Below are positions 8,436 through 16,348 of a stretch of DNA of 64,000 bases, piece by piece. The stretch comes from GW2011-AR15 sp964428335 (GTDB lineage Archaea; Nanobdellota; Nanobdellia; Woesearchaeales; GW2011-AR15). Below the pieces are notes generated by a model. The model saw only the letters and a program-made list of their open reading frames with translations, made no database searches and had not been told where the DNA came from. The stretch spans positions 56,398 to 120,397 of the forward strand of contig CAYRXW010000006.1 of NCBI GenBank assembly GCA_964428335.1, given 5' to 3'. The translations under genes were made by a program, and so were the position numbers. Within the stretch, counting starts at the first letter, position 1. Each line of letters opens with the position of its first letter.

Positions 8436-9486
8436 AATTATAATCTCTTACCATTTGATTTATCAATAGCTGTAGATTCTTGCCAACTATAGCTTGATTT
8501 TCTACTACCTCTTCATGGCTTGGACCTTTGCTTAGGGCCTCAAGACCCTTAAGATGATCTCCTAATTGCCAAACTGGAACACCTTGTTCAACAGCCATCT
8601 GCAAAATCTGTAAATCTATAGTTTTTTCCCTTTGTCTCATCTCTTCCATTCCTACAGTCATGTTAGTTATTCCAGCAAGGTCAATAACCCTATAACCCAT
8701 CTTATGGGCCATTAAGGTTTCATTCCCTGACATTCCAACAACTTTTAGTTCATATGGAAGAAAACTGGTTTTTAAGAAAGATATTTCTGCTGTTGTTTCA
8801 AATTTTGCGCCATCCAGTACTAGTGTAACACCCTTATCATGAACCTTGAAAGAGGTATCATCTAATTTTTTAGCTGAATGTTGTGTCATTTTTCTTAATA
8901 GTGCATCATATTGATTTGTGCATGGTACAAATGGTCCAGCGCCATATGCCTCCGGCATCCCGTAATAAGGCTGGTTTGAATCAAAAAGATAGAATCCTGA
9001 TTCAGAAACTAGAATATCTCCAATATTCGCAACTTTGTTTTCTACAGTTTTCCCAAACATAGCATAAAATCTATTTATTGGATTGATTGCACCAACTGCA
9101 TGAGTTGAAATCAAAATAGGTGGTGTTGATTTATCCTTTGAAGTCAATTTTCTTAAAGCTAAATAACCAAATGAGACGTCATGATAATCATAGTCTTGAT
9201 ATTGGTGTATTCTTCCTGCAGGCATTGCAACAAATGCGCCATGAAGATATCCCAGAATTAATTTTGGTGTATGTCCGGTTATTGTTCCTGTTGGCCAGTG
9301 AGGTATGTTTGTGAAATCTATTGAAACAGCTTCTTCTATTTCACTTTCTAAATCTCCAAGGCCTGCGCTTCCTGCAGCAATGACAACTTGAACAGTTGGC
9401 AAATCTCTTGATGTTTTTAACTTATATTGAGATCTGATTGCATTAGCTGCTAAATTTGAATATTGATCAAGCAGTTTTGCATCCAT
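8428..9486 (-). CDS. Purine nucleoside phosphorylase-like protein (PNP family)
   Basis: 352 residues. Blocks align in order with trimeric PNP: the phosphate loop AAGSAGLGD (37-45, versus GSGLG), the strand VAMPAGRIHQY with R92 and H94 (versus VVMxGRxHxYEG), STHAVGAINP (128-136, versus TNAAGGxNP), NIGDILV, GAKFET with E230 (versus GPSFET), VGMS (250-253) and ITN with N275. PNPs cleave purine nucleosides with phosphate. The protein is 60-80 residues longer than usual and several positions deviate (GAKFET, TH for TN), so specificity may differ. It has its own TATA about 25 bases upstream. I recognised this by motif order, not by a search. Confidence 0.7.
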   Translation of the reverse strand: MDAKLLDQYSNLAANAIRSQYKLKTSRDLPTVQVVIAAGSAGLGDLESEIEEAVSIDFTNIPHWPTGTITGHTPKLILGYLHGAFVAMPAGRIHQYQDYDYHDVSFGYLALRKLTSKDKSTPPILISTHAVGAINPINRFYAMFGKTVENKVANIGDILVSESGFYLFDSNQPYYGMPEAYGAGPFVPCTNQYDALLRKMTQHSAKKLDDTSFKVHDKGVTLVLDGAKFETTAEISFLKTSFLPYELKVVGMSGNETLMAHKMGYRVIDLAGITNMTVGMEEMRQREKTIDLQILQMAVEQGVPVWQLGDHLKGLEALSKGPSHEEVVENQAIVGKNLQLLINQMVRDYNFK

Positions 9487-9517
9487 AAAAAAAGAAAACT
9501 AAAAGTTATATTAAAAG

Positions 9518-9826
9518 CTATTTCTTGGCTACTTTCTCCTCTTTAAGCACAGCCTTTGCGATAATGAATACTACAAATGCTATGACTACAAAATTGATTA
9601 TCTCGCCTACAAATGCTCCGACACCCCAGACAAATGGCCCTAGTGCAAGAGTTGCTGTCTTCCATGCTCCTCCTGGTATCATTGGTGTCACTGTCGGCAT
9701 GATGATATTATCGACAAGGCTTTTTACCAGTGCTGTTGCTGCGACTCCTATTATGAATGCAACTGCCAGTGGCACGACCTTATATTCTTTTATAAATTCC
9801 ATAAATTCCTTACACATGTGTTTCAT
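9518..9826 (-). CDS. mscL: Large-conductance mechanosensitive channel
   Basis: 102 residues. The N-terminal amphipathic stretch KEFMEFIKEYKV is followed by TM1 (about 18-37, with the Ala/Gly-rich pore face AVAFIIGVAATALVKSLV), the conserved DNIIMPTVTP after TM1, a short periplasmic loop, TM2 (about 72-92) and a charged C-terminus. It releases solutes during osmotic downshock. The loop is shorter than in E. coli MscL. GGTGAT six bases before the ATG supports start 9826, and a TATA-like TTTAAATAG lies near 9866-9875. A perfect 22-base palindrome sits upstream at 9908. Confidence 0.9.
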   Translation of the reverse strand: MKHMCKEFMEFIKEYKVVPLAVAFIIGVAATALVKSLVDNIIMPTVTPMIPGGAWKTATLALGPFVWGVGAFVGEIINFVVIAFVVFIIAKAVLKEEKVAKK

Positions 9827-9907
9827 TAATAAATCACCCTTAACAGTTAGCTTAAGTAAATGACTATTTAAATTTTTGCGAAGCAGAAACCGACAATATA
9901 AGAGGGT

Positions 9908-9929
9908 ATTAGGGAGATATCTCCCTAAT
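9908..9929. repeat. Perfect 22-base palindrome between fkbp and mscL
   Basis: Arms ATTAGGGAGAT and ATCTCCCTAAT are exactly complementary with no spacer. The palindrome lies 40 bases after the FKBP stop and about 35 bases upstream of the mscL TATA element, both genes on the minus strand. It could be a 3' hairpin of the FKBP transcript or a dyad for a regulator of mscL. No T-run follows directly on the minus strand, so it is not a textbook terminator. Confidence 0.7.
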
Positions 9930-9969
9930 TCAAATAGAGTTTTAGAAAATATAAAAGGTAAATGAGAAA

Positions 9970-10608
9970 CTAAGCTTTCTTTTCTTTTATTACATCCTTT
10001 ATTTCAGGAATGACTTCCATAAGCCTTTTCTTTAGATTATCAATCACTTCATCTGGAAACTTTTCTTCCTTAATAACCAGTGTTCCTTCACTAAAAGCTA
10101 AGATGTCATCTGTTATTCTAAGCTCGTTTTTAAAGATTGCTTTTGCTTTTTCCAAAGCATCTGTAACTTCCCTTATGACCTTAACTTCATATTCTACAAT
10201 TTTTCCTGATAATGGGTGGTTGAAATCAACTATTACCCTTCCACCTGAGACACTTCTTACTGTCCCTAGAGTGCCGTCGATGTTTATCTCAAGGCCTGGC
10301 ATAGGGTTTATCTTTTCCTTGTGGAAAAGCTTCATCGGCATCAATTTCAGGAGTTTTGCGTCCTTTTTTCCGAATGCATCTTCAGGGTTAAGCTTTGCCT
10401 TGAATTCCCCAACCTTTTGCATCTTATCTTCAATTCCCTTAAGGACATGGCCTTCACCGATGCAGACAGTAACTGGGCCGAATACTGAATTCTGGTTCTT
10501 CAGGCCTGCTTTGACTGCAGCTTCTTCGTTTGTTGTATCAAAGACCCTGCCGTCTTCAAGCTTTCCGGTGTACTCAATCTCTACAAAATCGTGTTTTTTG
10601 AATGTCAT
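9970..10608 (-). CDS. Long archaeal FKBP-type peptidyl-prolyl isomerase
   Basis: 212 residues. An FKBP domain (VEIEYTGKLEDGRVFDTT near 9-26, CIGEGHVLKGIEDKM near 49-63) is interrupted by the SlyD-like insert-in-flap chaperone domain (GKKDAKLLKL...GTLGTVRSV) and resumes at VDFNHPLSGKIVEYEVKV. A helical C-terminal domain of about 60 residues follows, as in the larger archaeal FKBPs. It isomerises Xaa-Pro bonds and assists folding in the cytoplasm. A TATA element (TTTTTAAAC) about 25 bases upstream suggests leaderless transcription from 10608. Confidence 0.93.
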   Translation of the reverse strand: MTFKKHDFVEIEYTGKLEDGRVFDTTNEEAAVKAGLKNQNSVFGPVTVCIGEGHVLKGIEDKMQKVGEFKAKLNPEDAFGKKDAKLLKLMPMKLFHKEKINPMPGLEINIDGTLGTVRSVSGGRVIVDFNHPLSGKIVEYEVKVIREVTDALEKAKAIFKNELRITDDILAFSEGTLVIKEEKFPDEVIDNLKKRLMEVIPEIKDVIKEKKA

Positions 10609-10703
10609 ACAGCCAACTGAATTGGTACACGTTTAAAAAGATTTTCATAGGTTCTTGACATAGAACAAAGTATAAATAGCACCATCACTAATATAATAGA
10701 ATA

Positions 10704-11288
10704 ATGATAAAAGCAATTATTTTTGACCTTGATGGTATGATACATTTCTCAGAAGAGAGATGGAGTGAGTGGTTCAGCAAGAAGTATGATGTTCCGATCG
10801 AGAACTTGAATGAATTTTTTAACAAGGAATTCAAGGATTGCCTTATCGGCAAATCTGACGTGAAAAAGGAGATAAGGAAATACCTGACAAAATGGGACCT
10901 TGAATTCACGGCTGAGTTCATGCTTGAATCGTGGTTCAGCTATGGATTTACAGATAAGAGCATGCTGCTTATGATATCAAAGCTTAAGAGCAAAGGGATA
11001 AAATGCGTGCTATGCACAAATAATGAGAGATACAGGGTGAAATATTTCAAGGATTATCATGGGTTTAACAGCACCTTTGATGCAATCCTTGCATCTTCAG
11101 ACGTAGGTTTTAAGAAGCCTGAAAAAGAGATGTTTGAGGCTATCCAAAAAACCGTGAAAGTCCCAAAAAGCAAGATTCTTTTCTGCGATGACGATGAGAA
11201 GAACATATTGGCTGCAAAGAAATTCGGGTTTAAGACGCATCAATACAAGAAATTAAAGGAATTTGAAGAGGTTGTTACTAATTCATAG
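10704..11288 (+). CDS. HAD-superfamily hydrolase
   Basis: 194 residues. Motif I is D8-L-D10-G (FDLDGMI), motif II is CTNN, the lysine of motif III is in KKPEKEMF and motif IV is FCDDDEKNI, in standard order with a helical cap between motifs I and II. This is a beta-phosphoglucomutase/phosphatase-like fold. A phosphatase acting on a small phosphorylated metabolite is likely; the substrate cannot be told. TATA (TATAAATA near 10671-10678) lies about 28 bases before the ATG, so the start appears leaderless. Confidence 0.85.
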   Translation: MIKAIIFDLDGMIHFSEERWSEWFSKKYDVPIENLNEFFNKEFKDCLIGKSDVKKEIRKYLTKWDLEFTAEFMLESWFSYGFTDKSMLLMISKLKSKGIKCVLCTNNERYRVKYFKDYHGFNSTFDAILASSDVGFKKPEKEMFEAIQKTVKVPKSKILFCDDDEKNILAAKKFGFKTHQYKKLKEFEEVVTNS

Positions 11289-11323
11289 TAACATTTATTA
11301 ATAGAAATATTTTTTATTTTTTT

Positions 11324-12136
11324 ATGAGTACTGATTTAAGTCTTTCAAACGTTGTCCAAAAAGAGCTTATTGCCATAAGAGACGGCATCCATCTTGGAGA
11401 ATTCTTTAATTTTGTGGCAGGAGTGGGTTTAATTGTGACTGCAACCCCTGAGATATATAATGCTGTTCCAAATTTCATTGATTCTATCCCCTATCTGAAT
11501 ACAGCTGTGCACTGGGTAATTGAAGAGGTTCCTAGATATGTCCCAATGTTAGTTACCTTTGGCGGGCTTTTCATAAATTCTATCATTAATAATTCAATCG
11601 ATCTGCCACCGCTATATAACATAACCGAATTCAACATCGCATATGCAAGCCTTATTGAAGGCTATGGTCAGCCTGTTGAAAAAAATACAGGTGAAGATAT
11701 TAGAAACCTTGAGACTGAATTAACAACCAAGTTTGACATGCTTGATGATAAATCAAAGCGGATTGCCAAAGATACAATTTACAGAAAGCTAAAAGAAGGA
11801 AAGACTTTTGTTTCACAGGCACTTATTAAGATAGCATTTGGTGATTCATATACTACACTTGCTACAATGGACCTTGATGAACCCCGCATATATCTAGGCA
11901 AAGAGTCTGCAAGAGAGTTATTTGGGATGTTCCAGGATTATGAAACATGCTACCTGAAAGATGACAGAAACTATGGAGTAACCAAAGCAGACTATGAAAA
12001 AAAGATGCTATGGGTGTTCAACAGAATGCCTGAATTTTACAAGCCTGAACTGCTTAAGGAGTTAACAAGGCTTCAGGAAAAATATCATCAGAAAGCTTCT
12101 GGGCTAAATCCAATTAGGGATGCCTTGATTTCTTAA
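11324..12136 (+). CDS. Hypothetical protein with hydrophobic N-terminal half
   Basis: 270 residues. Residues about 28-45 (FVAGVGLIVTATPEIYNAV) and 69-88 (VPMLVTFGGLFINSIINN) are hydrophobic and could be membrane or re-entrant segments. The remaining 170 residues are soluble and mostly helical, rich in Lys/Glu, with the pattern ETELTTKFDMLDDKSKRIAK. I recognise no domain. The 36 bases upstream are AT-rich. It lies between the HAD hydrolase and taw3, all on the plus strand with short gaps but separate TATA-like elements. Confidence 0.75.
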   Translation: MSTDLSLSNVVQKELIAIRDGIHLGEFFNFVAGVGLIVTATPEIYNAVPNFIDSIPYLNTAVHWVIEEVPRYVPMLVTFGGLFINSIINNSIDLPPLYNITEFNIAYASLIEGYGQPVEKNTGEDIRNLETELTTKFDMLDDKSKRIAKDTIYRKLKEGKTFVSQALIKIAFGDSYTTLATMDLDEPRIYLGKESARELFGMFQDYETCYLKDDRNYGVTKADYEKKMLWVFNRMPEFYKPELLKELTRLQEKYHQKASGLNPIRDALIS

Positions 12137-12176
12137 GAACAATTAATTATTTTAATCAGGTAACTTTTATACACCT

Positions 12177-12728
12177 ATGACTTTTTACATCGAAAAAAAG
12201 CAGGCCCTATCAAAAATCGACAAATCAAGGAAAGGCGAGATTGATAAGCCTATTCTTCCACTTATTGAAAAGATCAATTCAACTGAGGATTATTACACCA
12301 CAAGCTCCTGCTCTGGAAGGATTATGCTTATCATCCCCGGGATTAAAAAAAACAAGACGACCTGGCCTTTTGTATCCCATAGGAAAATAAAAGTATCTGA
12401 TCTTTCTGTTTCATTAAAGAACCTGCCAAAAGAGGCCATGTGGCTTAGGATGGAACATCCAATAATCCATATCGCATGCAGGGATTTAAAAGCAGCTGAG
12501 ATCCTTTTGAAGAGGACCAATGATACTGGTTTTAGAAGGTCTTCTCTTATTGCGTTCTCAAACAGGATAATTGCCGAGATAATGATCCCTGAAAAGATGG
12601 ATGTGCCGATATCTGAAAAGGGAGAATTGCTTGTCTCTATTGAATATATAAGGTACCTTATCAAGGCTGCAAATTCAAAACTTGCGTCATCTCATAAGAA
12701 GCTTGAGAAGCTTAAATTGCTCTTTTAA
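12177..12728 (+). CDS. taw3: tRNA(Phe) wybutosine-pathway methyltransferase Taw3/TYW3
   Basis: 183 residues. The N-terminus (FYIEKKQALSKIDKSRKGEID) and the TTSSCSGRI block (41-49) are the hallmarks of the TYW3/Taw3 family, followed by the HIAC strand and FRRSSLIAFSNRIIAEI. Taw3 N4-methylates the tricyclic base during wyosine synthesis at position 37 of tRNA(Phe), using S-adenosylmethionine. Other pathway genes (taw1, taw2, trm5) are not in the window. Length fits the family (about 190-230) at the short end. Confidence 0.88.
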   Translation: MTFYIEKKQALSKIDKSRKGEIDKPILPLIEKINSTEDYYTTSSCSGRIMLIIPGIKKNKTTWPFVSHRKIKVSDLSVSLKNLPKEAMWLRMEHPIIHIACRDLKAAEILLKRTNDTGFRRSSLIAFSNRIIAEIMIPEKMDVPISEKGELLVSIEYIRYLIKAANSKLASSHKKLEKLKLLF

Positions 12729-12763
12729 AAAAAGTAAGGTTTTTATTCTAGTGTTTTATTAAA

Positions 12764-13057
12764 ATGCCAATGAATAGCCCTATAAGTGATGGACCAGCAA
12801 ATAAGAAGGAAATAGAAAGGCTTGAACGCAAGCTTAAGAAAGCAAGCCAGGGCCAAAGCCTGGATGTAACTGAGCAGGGCACATATTATGGGCTAAATAA
12901 GATAAAGGAAAAAAAGGAGACCAGTGGTTTTGCTAAGTTCCTTGTACTTCTGGTTTTCATACTTCTGATTGTTGCAGCAATCGTGCTTTTTTCAGGGATA
13001 ATAAGCGGAAAGATTGATGTGTATTCCTTATTCAAGAACTACGCTATAAAAAATTAA
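12764..13057 (+). CDS. Small C-terminally membrane-anchored hypothetical protein
   Basis: 97 residues. A charged, probably coiled N-terminal half (KKEIERLERKLKKASQG) is followed by one strong membrane segment (about residues 63-85, FLVLLVFILLIVAAIVLFSG) and a short tail. It is likely tail-anchored with the coil in the cytoplasm. I recognise no family. It ends 17 bases before the convergent surface-protein gene. Confidence 0.7.
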   Translation: MPMNSPISDGPANKKEIERLERKLKKASQGQSLDVTEQGTYYGLNKIKEKKETSGFAKFLVLLVFILLIVAAIVLFSGIISGKIDVYSLFKNYAIKN

Positions 13058-13074
13058 GAAAAAAAGAAGAATTT

Positions 13075-14475
13075 TTATCTTCTTAACAGAAGAACTACCA
13101 AAACAAAAAATACCAATAGTGCAAGTAGGAATAATCCTGCAAGCAATAGTATATATTGTGGTGAATCAAAGAAATTTTCCTTCTTCTCTCCTACAATAAC
13201 ACCTGTGTTTGGCGGAACTTCGATTATGTTGACATCTGTGTTTGAATCATCATTGTCATCTGTGTTGTCTTCATCGACATCTTCGTCAACATCTTCATCT
13301 ACGTCATCGTAGCAGTCATCAAGTGTCAGCGTTACTGAGCTTGTGTCTGATTCTTCATCTGAATCGTAGTTTGCCCTTATAATTATTGGGTATGAGCCTG
13401 GTGTCAGTGTCTTTGGAAGGTTTATGTTGAATGTTTTTGTTTCTTCGTCTCCGTCATTCAAGTCAATGTTGTAGACTTCCTCGCTTAAGCCAAGTTTCTG
13501 TGACTGGACAAAGATTGATGCCTTGCCCTGGTCTTTTGTTCCTGTGTTCTCAATTGTAACAGTCAGGACTGCATTTCTTTCATTGCATGCTAAAAGTGAA
13601 GGCTCTAGCTCAGCTTCAACAATTGAAACTTCGTCATTGTCTACTTCAACATCAAGCCTGAACTGGATGTAATCTCCATGCCTTGCGCCATTCTCATCTG
13701 TTCCTGTTGTGAACAGTTCAAAGTCATATTCATCTTCATCAATGTCATCAGGTACATCAAAGCTTAATACTAGTGTATCTGTGTCATCTGCGCTTAAGTC
13801 TCCAAGGTTATCTGAGTCATCATCAAATTCAGAGTCATCTGGTTCAAAATCAACATCAACTTCTTCTATTGTACAGTCTCCGTAGTCATCTGCGTCATCG
13901 CACTGTCCATCATTGTTGAATGTGTTTTCAATCTCTATGTTCAGGTTTACACTGTCTCCCCTGTTGATATCATTAAAGTCGTCCCCGTCTCCAAGGTCTT
14001 CAGTATCTTCTGGGTATTCAATTTCTGTATCTCCACCGAAGTTCAGGTTGCTTTCTGCCTGCATATAAAATGCTAGGGTCTGTGAAAAGCCACCATTTCC
14101 TGTGATCCTTATATCTGCAACTTTCTGCTTCTCTTCCTGCCCTTTATCATTAACAGCGTGAAGGTTTAAAGGTACAAATGCTGAAACTGTAAGTGTCAAT
14201 GTGCTGTTTGAGCTAACGCTTGCTGCTGAAAGTGAAACTTCTGCATCAATGTCTTCATTAACTGTTGGGCCATCATACCTGGCGTTTACGTTTATCACTT
14301 CAACTGTCAGGCCTGTCAAGTCAGTGCCCAAGTTTTTTAATGTAAACTCAACATCACTAAGCACCTGCCCTCTTTCCTGTCCGTCGTCTCCTAAAAGAAC
14401 TTCGGTCTTATCAAAAGCGGCAAATGCACTTGCTATCATTATAACAAACATAAGCAAATACAGCATTTTTTTCAT
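13075..14475 (-). CDS. Secreted acidic surface protein with signal peptide and C-terminal anchor
   Basis: About 466 residues from the ATG at 14475. A signal peptide (KKMLYLLMFVIMIASAFA) is followed by Asp/Ser-rich beta domains resembling repeated CARDB/Ig-like modules (NLGTDLTGLTVEVINV, LTVTIENTGTKDQGKASIFV). Near the C-terminus is an extremely acidic linker with tandem DVDE units, then a single membrane anchor and RR tail. The likely topology is extracellular with the acidic stretch as a stalk. Start 14475 is preferred to 14493 because GGTGAT lies three bases before it and the signal peptide then begins properly. Specific function unknown. Confidence 0.85.
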   Translation of the reverse strand: MKKMLYLLMFVIMIASAFAAFDKTEVLLGDDGQERGQVLSDVEFTLKNLGTDLTGLTVEVINVNARYDGPTVNEDIDAEVSLSAASVSSNSTLTLTVSAFVPLNLHAVNDKGQEEKQKVADIRITGNGGFSQTLAFYMQAESNLNFGGDTEIEYPEDTEDLGDGDDFNDINRGDSVNLNIEIENTFNNDGQCDDADDYGDCTIEEVDVDFEPDDSEFDDDSDNLGDLSADDTDTLVLSFDVPDDIDEDEYDFELFTTGTDENGARHGDYIQFRLDVEVDNDEVSIVEAELEPSLLACNERNAVLTVTIENTGTKDQGKASIFVQSQKLGLSEEVYNIDLNDGDEETKTFNINLPKTLTPGSYPIIIRANYDSDEESDTSSVTLTLDDCYDDVDEDVDEDVDEDNTDDNDDSNTDVNIIEVPPNTGVIVGEKKENFFDSPQYILLLAGLFLLALLVFFVLVVLLLRR

Positions 14476-14503
14476 TTTATCACCTTTAAACATTAGTTTA
14501 TAT

Positions 14504-14522
14504 AGTACTATTTTATAGTAGT
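14504..14522. promoter_or_regulatory. Inverted repeat at the surface-protein promoter
   Basis: AGTACTA, five bases, TAGTAGT: near-perfect arms with one mismatch, overlapping the TATA region upstream of the gene starting at 14475. The flank ATAGTAGTATT is shared with the palindrome before the gene at 15431, suggesting one regulator for both (inference). Confidence 0.45.
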
Positions 14523-14636
14523 ATTCTATTTTATTTAAAGCTTGTGTTAAGTTGTTATATTTAAATGTTTCTTAATTTACTATTAGAAAGTAAAGACAAG
14601 TTAGATAAAACAAGAATCAAGAATTAATAAAAAAAA

Positions 14637-15290
14637 TTATACTTTTTTGAAAAAGCCCATGATATCTACTTTAGGTATCGGGTTCTTGAAGACCTTTGGG
14701 GCTTCTGGAACTTTTTCCTGCAGCTTTATTGGCTCTGCTGGTTTTGGCTTTGCTTCCATTGGCATCAGGAAATCATCTTCTTTTGTGAAATCGTGCCTTG
14801 GCTCAAGCTCAACAAACACTCCTTCTTCTTCCTGAGGCTTTACGGTTATGCATACCTGGTCTCCAGACATGACTTCATTTAGTGCCCTTGAATCATCAAG
14901 GACAACATCATTTATCTGCGGAACATTCATAACCGGCTTTTGGACTGGCTTTTGTGGCTCCGGACTAGAGATAGGCGCAATTGGCCTGAATGTGCCAACG
15001 CTCCTCTCTTCACCTCTTCTTTCCCTGTTTTCGGCTTCTTTATAGCCTCTGACCATGTAATGGAAATTCTTTTTTTCAGGACTTGTCTTCTGAATAAGCT
15101 CGTCAATCTCATCCTGATATGTCTTTTTTTTTGTATAGCTGTTTTCAATCTGACCTGTCTTTTCAATGAATGTCCTTGTTACCTGTTTTTCTGTTGAAGT
15201 AATATCGTTTGCCATCCTTAGTGCTTCTGAGGAGCTCATCGCAAGCCCGCATTTTGCTAAGGTTTCAGCTAATAAAGTTGCATCGTTCAT
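14637..15290 (-). CDS. Hypothetical protein with helical N-terminus and Pro-rich tail
   Basis: 217 residues. The first 45 residues form short helices (TLLAETLAKCGLAMSSSEAL) that look like a compact helical domain. A charged region (residues 50-95) and a Pro/Lys/Glu-rich tail with VPQINDVVLDD and GDQVCITVKP follow. It has no membrane segment and I recognise no family. It has a leader of about 40 bases, GGTGAG before the ATG, and a distinctive operator-containing promoter (15331-15361) shared with the micro-ORF at 26.1 kb, so it may be strongly regulated. Confidence 0.75.
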   Translation of the reverse strand: MNDATLLAETLAKCGLAMSSSEALRMANDITSTEKQVTRTFIEKTGQIENSYTKKKTYQDEIDELIQKTSPEKKNFHYMVRGYKEAENRERRGEERSVGTFRPIAPISSPEPQKPVQKPVMNVPQINDVVLDDSRALNEVMSGDQVCITVKPQEEEGVFVELEPRHDFTKEDDFLMPMEAKPKPAEPIKLQEKVPEAPKVFKNPIPKVDIMGFFKKV

Positions 15291-15330
15291 TTAGTTCTCA
15301 CCATTTTTATTTTTATTAATTAGATAGATT

Positions 15331-15361
15331 AGTATACTAAATTGTATACTGATATATAAAG
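15331..15361 (-). promoter_or_regulatory. Promoter/operator module A (TATA plus inverted repeat)
   Basis: On the minus strand TTTATATATC (TATA) runs directly into the inverted repeat AGTATAC, six bases, GTATACT. The expected start site falls at the distal arm, so a bound protein would block initiation. The same arrangement, including the identical 15-base TTTATATATCAGTAT, occurs at 26162-26192. Confidence 0.65.
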
Positions 15362-15398
15362 TTTGTGTTTTGTGATTAATTTAATTTCAAAAAAGAAA

Positions 15399-15427
15399 TA
15401 TTTAAATAGTGTTACTACATAGTAGTA
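15399..15427 (+). promoter_or_regulatory. TATA box and palindromic operator of the 15431 gene
   Basis: TATTTAAAT (15399-15407) is centred about 28 bases before the ATG. Between it and the start codon lies TACTAC, ATA, GTAGTA (15413-15427), a perfect six-base inverted repeat covering the expected start site. The placement is that of a repressor operator. Confidence 0.6.
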
Positions 15428-15430
15428 TTT

Positions 15431-16183
15431 ATGTGGGTAAAACATGAAGCTGAACCTTATTGGGAGATTAATGATATTTTTAAGTCTGGTGCCATAAATA
15501 CCCATTTAGAAGTTCGTAAGAAGGATGAATTTATCTTCCCCATAAGCCCCAGAATATCTTATCATCCAGATGCATCAAGGCAAGTTGTATTAGCTGTAAA
15601 TTATATTCAGTATACACACGAATTATCTCCAATAACAAATCATGTTGGTCTACCTATGGCAAAATTAGAAATAGGTGTTCGAGAAAATATAACAGAAGGC
15701 AGAACAGAAATTAACTATATAGGTTTTCATTTTAAAGATGAAAGATATTTAAATAGAGAAACCCAATTTGAAATTCCTAAATTAACAGGAGAGGAAAATG
15801 ATTATGAATGGTTTGTTTCAAGTGGACTTGAACAATTAAACGATAAAGGAGAAGTAACGCTTCAAATGTTTTTTAGAAATGGGATATTTACAGGATATAA
15901 TTTCGGTTTTGATTCTGGAAGAGAAATTCCTGTTCATTTATATGGCATGATAATTCCTGAACTAAAAACAAAATTTGAGTTCTTTATAAGCCAACATAAA
16001 GAATTAGAAACTGAACTAACTAACTGTTTGAAATACTTTGAACAAAATGAACTTCCTGGAAAGAATAATCATTTGCCTGGTAAAAATGATAAACTTCTTC
16101 CTTCTGGACCTGCAACTATTGTTGGTGGAATTGGTTTTATTTATTTATTTTCTCACTTAGCATCTCAGATAAAATATAGGTAA
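15431..16183 (+). CDS. Hypothetical protein with C-terminal membrane anchor
   Basis: 250 residues, mainly a predicted beta/alpha soluble domain (EVRKKDEFIFPISPRISYHP; INYIGFHFKDERY; VTLQMFFRNGIFTGYNFGF). A Gly/Pro/Asn linker repeats LPGKN and the tail anchor is near 230-245 (TIVGGIGFIYLFSHLAS). Likely tail-anchored with the domain in the cytoplasm. No family recognised. The gene has a leaderless promoter containing a perfect palindrome, and its codon use is more AT-rich than its neighbours, which may indicate recent acquisition. Confidence 0.7.
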   Translation: MWVKHEAEPYWEINDIFKSGAINTHLEVRKKDEFIFPISPRISYHPDASRQVVLAVNYIQYTHELSPITNHVGLPMAKLEIGVRENITEGRTEINYIGFHFKDERYLNRETQFEIPKLTGEENDYEWFVSSGLEQLNDKGEVTLQMFFRNGIFTGYNFGFDSGREIPVHLYGMIIPELKTKFEFFISQHKELETELTNCLKYFEQNELPGKNNHLPGKNDKLLPSGPATIVGGIGFIYLFSHLASQIKYR

Positions 16184-16348
16184 AAAGCAACAGAAACCAA
16201 TATAAATAATAACAACATACTTTTTTAAAATGAGTTTGAATATCTTTTCTATCATTATTATTTGATATAGGGCTGTTTTTATGCCCGATAAAAAATTAAT
16301 GATAGATTAAGAATTAAAACAATATAATCAAAACAAGGTGGCCAAATT

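Noticed and set aside
10010..10636. 208-codon plus-strand ORF opposite the FKBP gene
   Set aside because: The minus-strand frame has a full FKBP/insert-in-flap architecture; the plus frame is low-complexity and without motif.
13270..13310. Direct repeats in DNA taken as a possible repeat array
   Set aside because: They are the codons of tandem DVDE units in the acidic stalk of the surface protein, with no spacers or CRISPR character.
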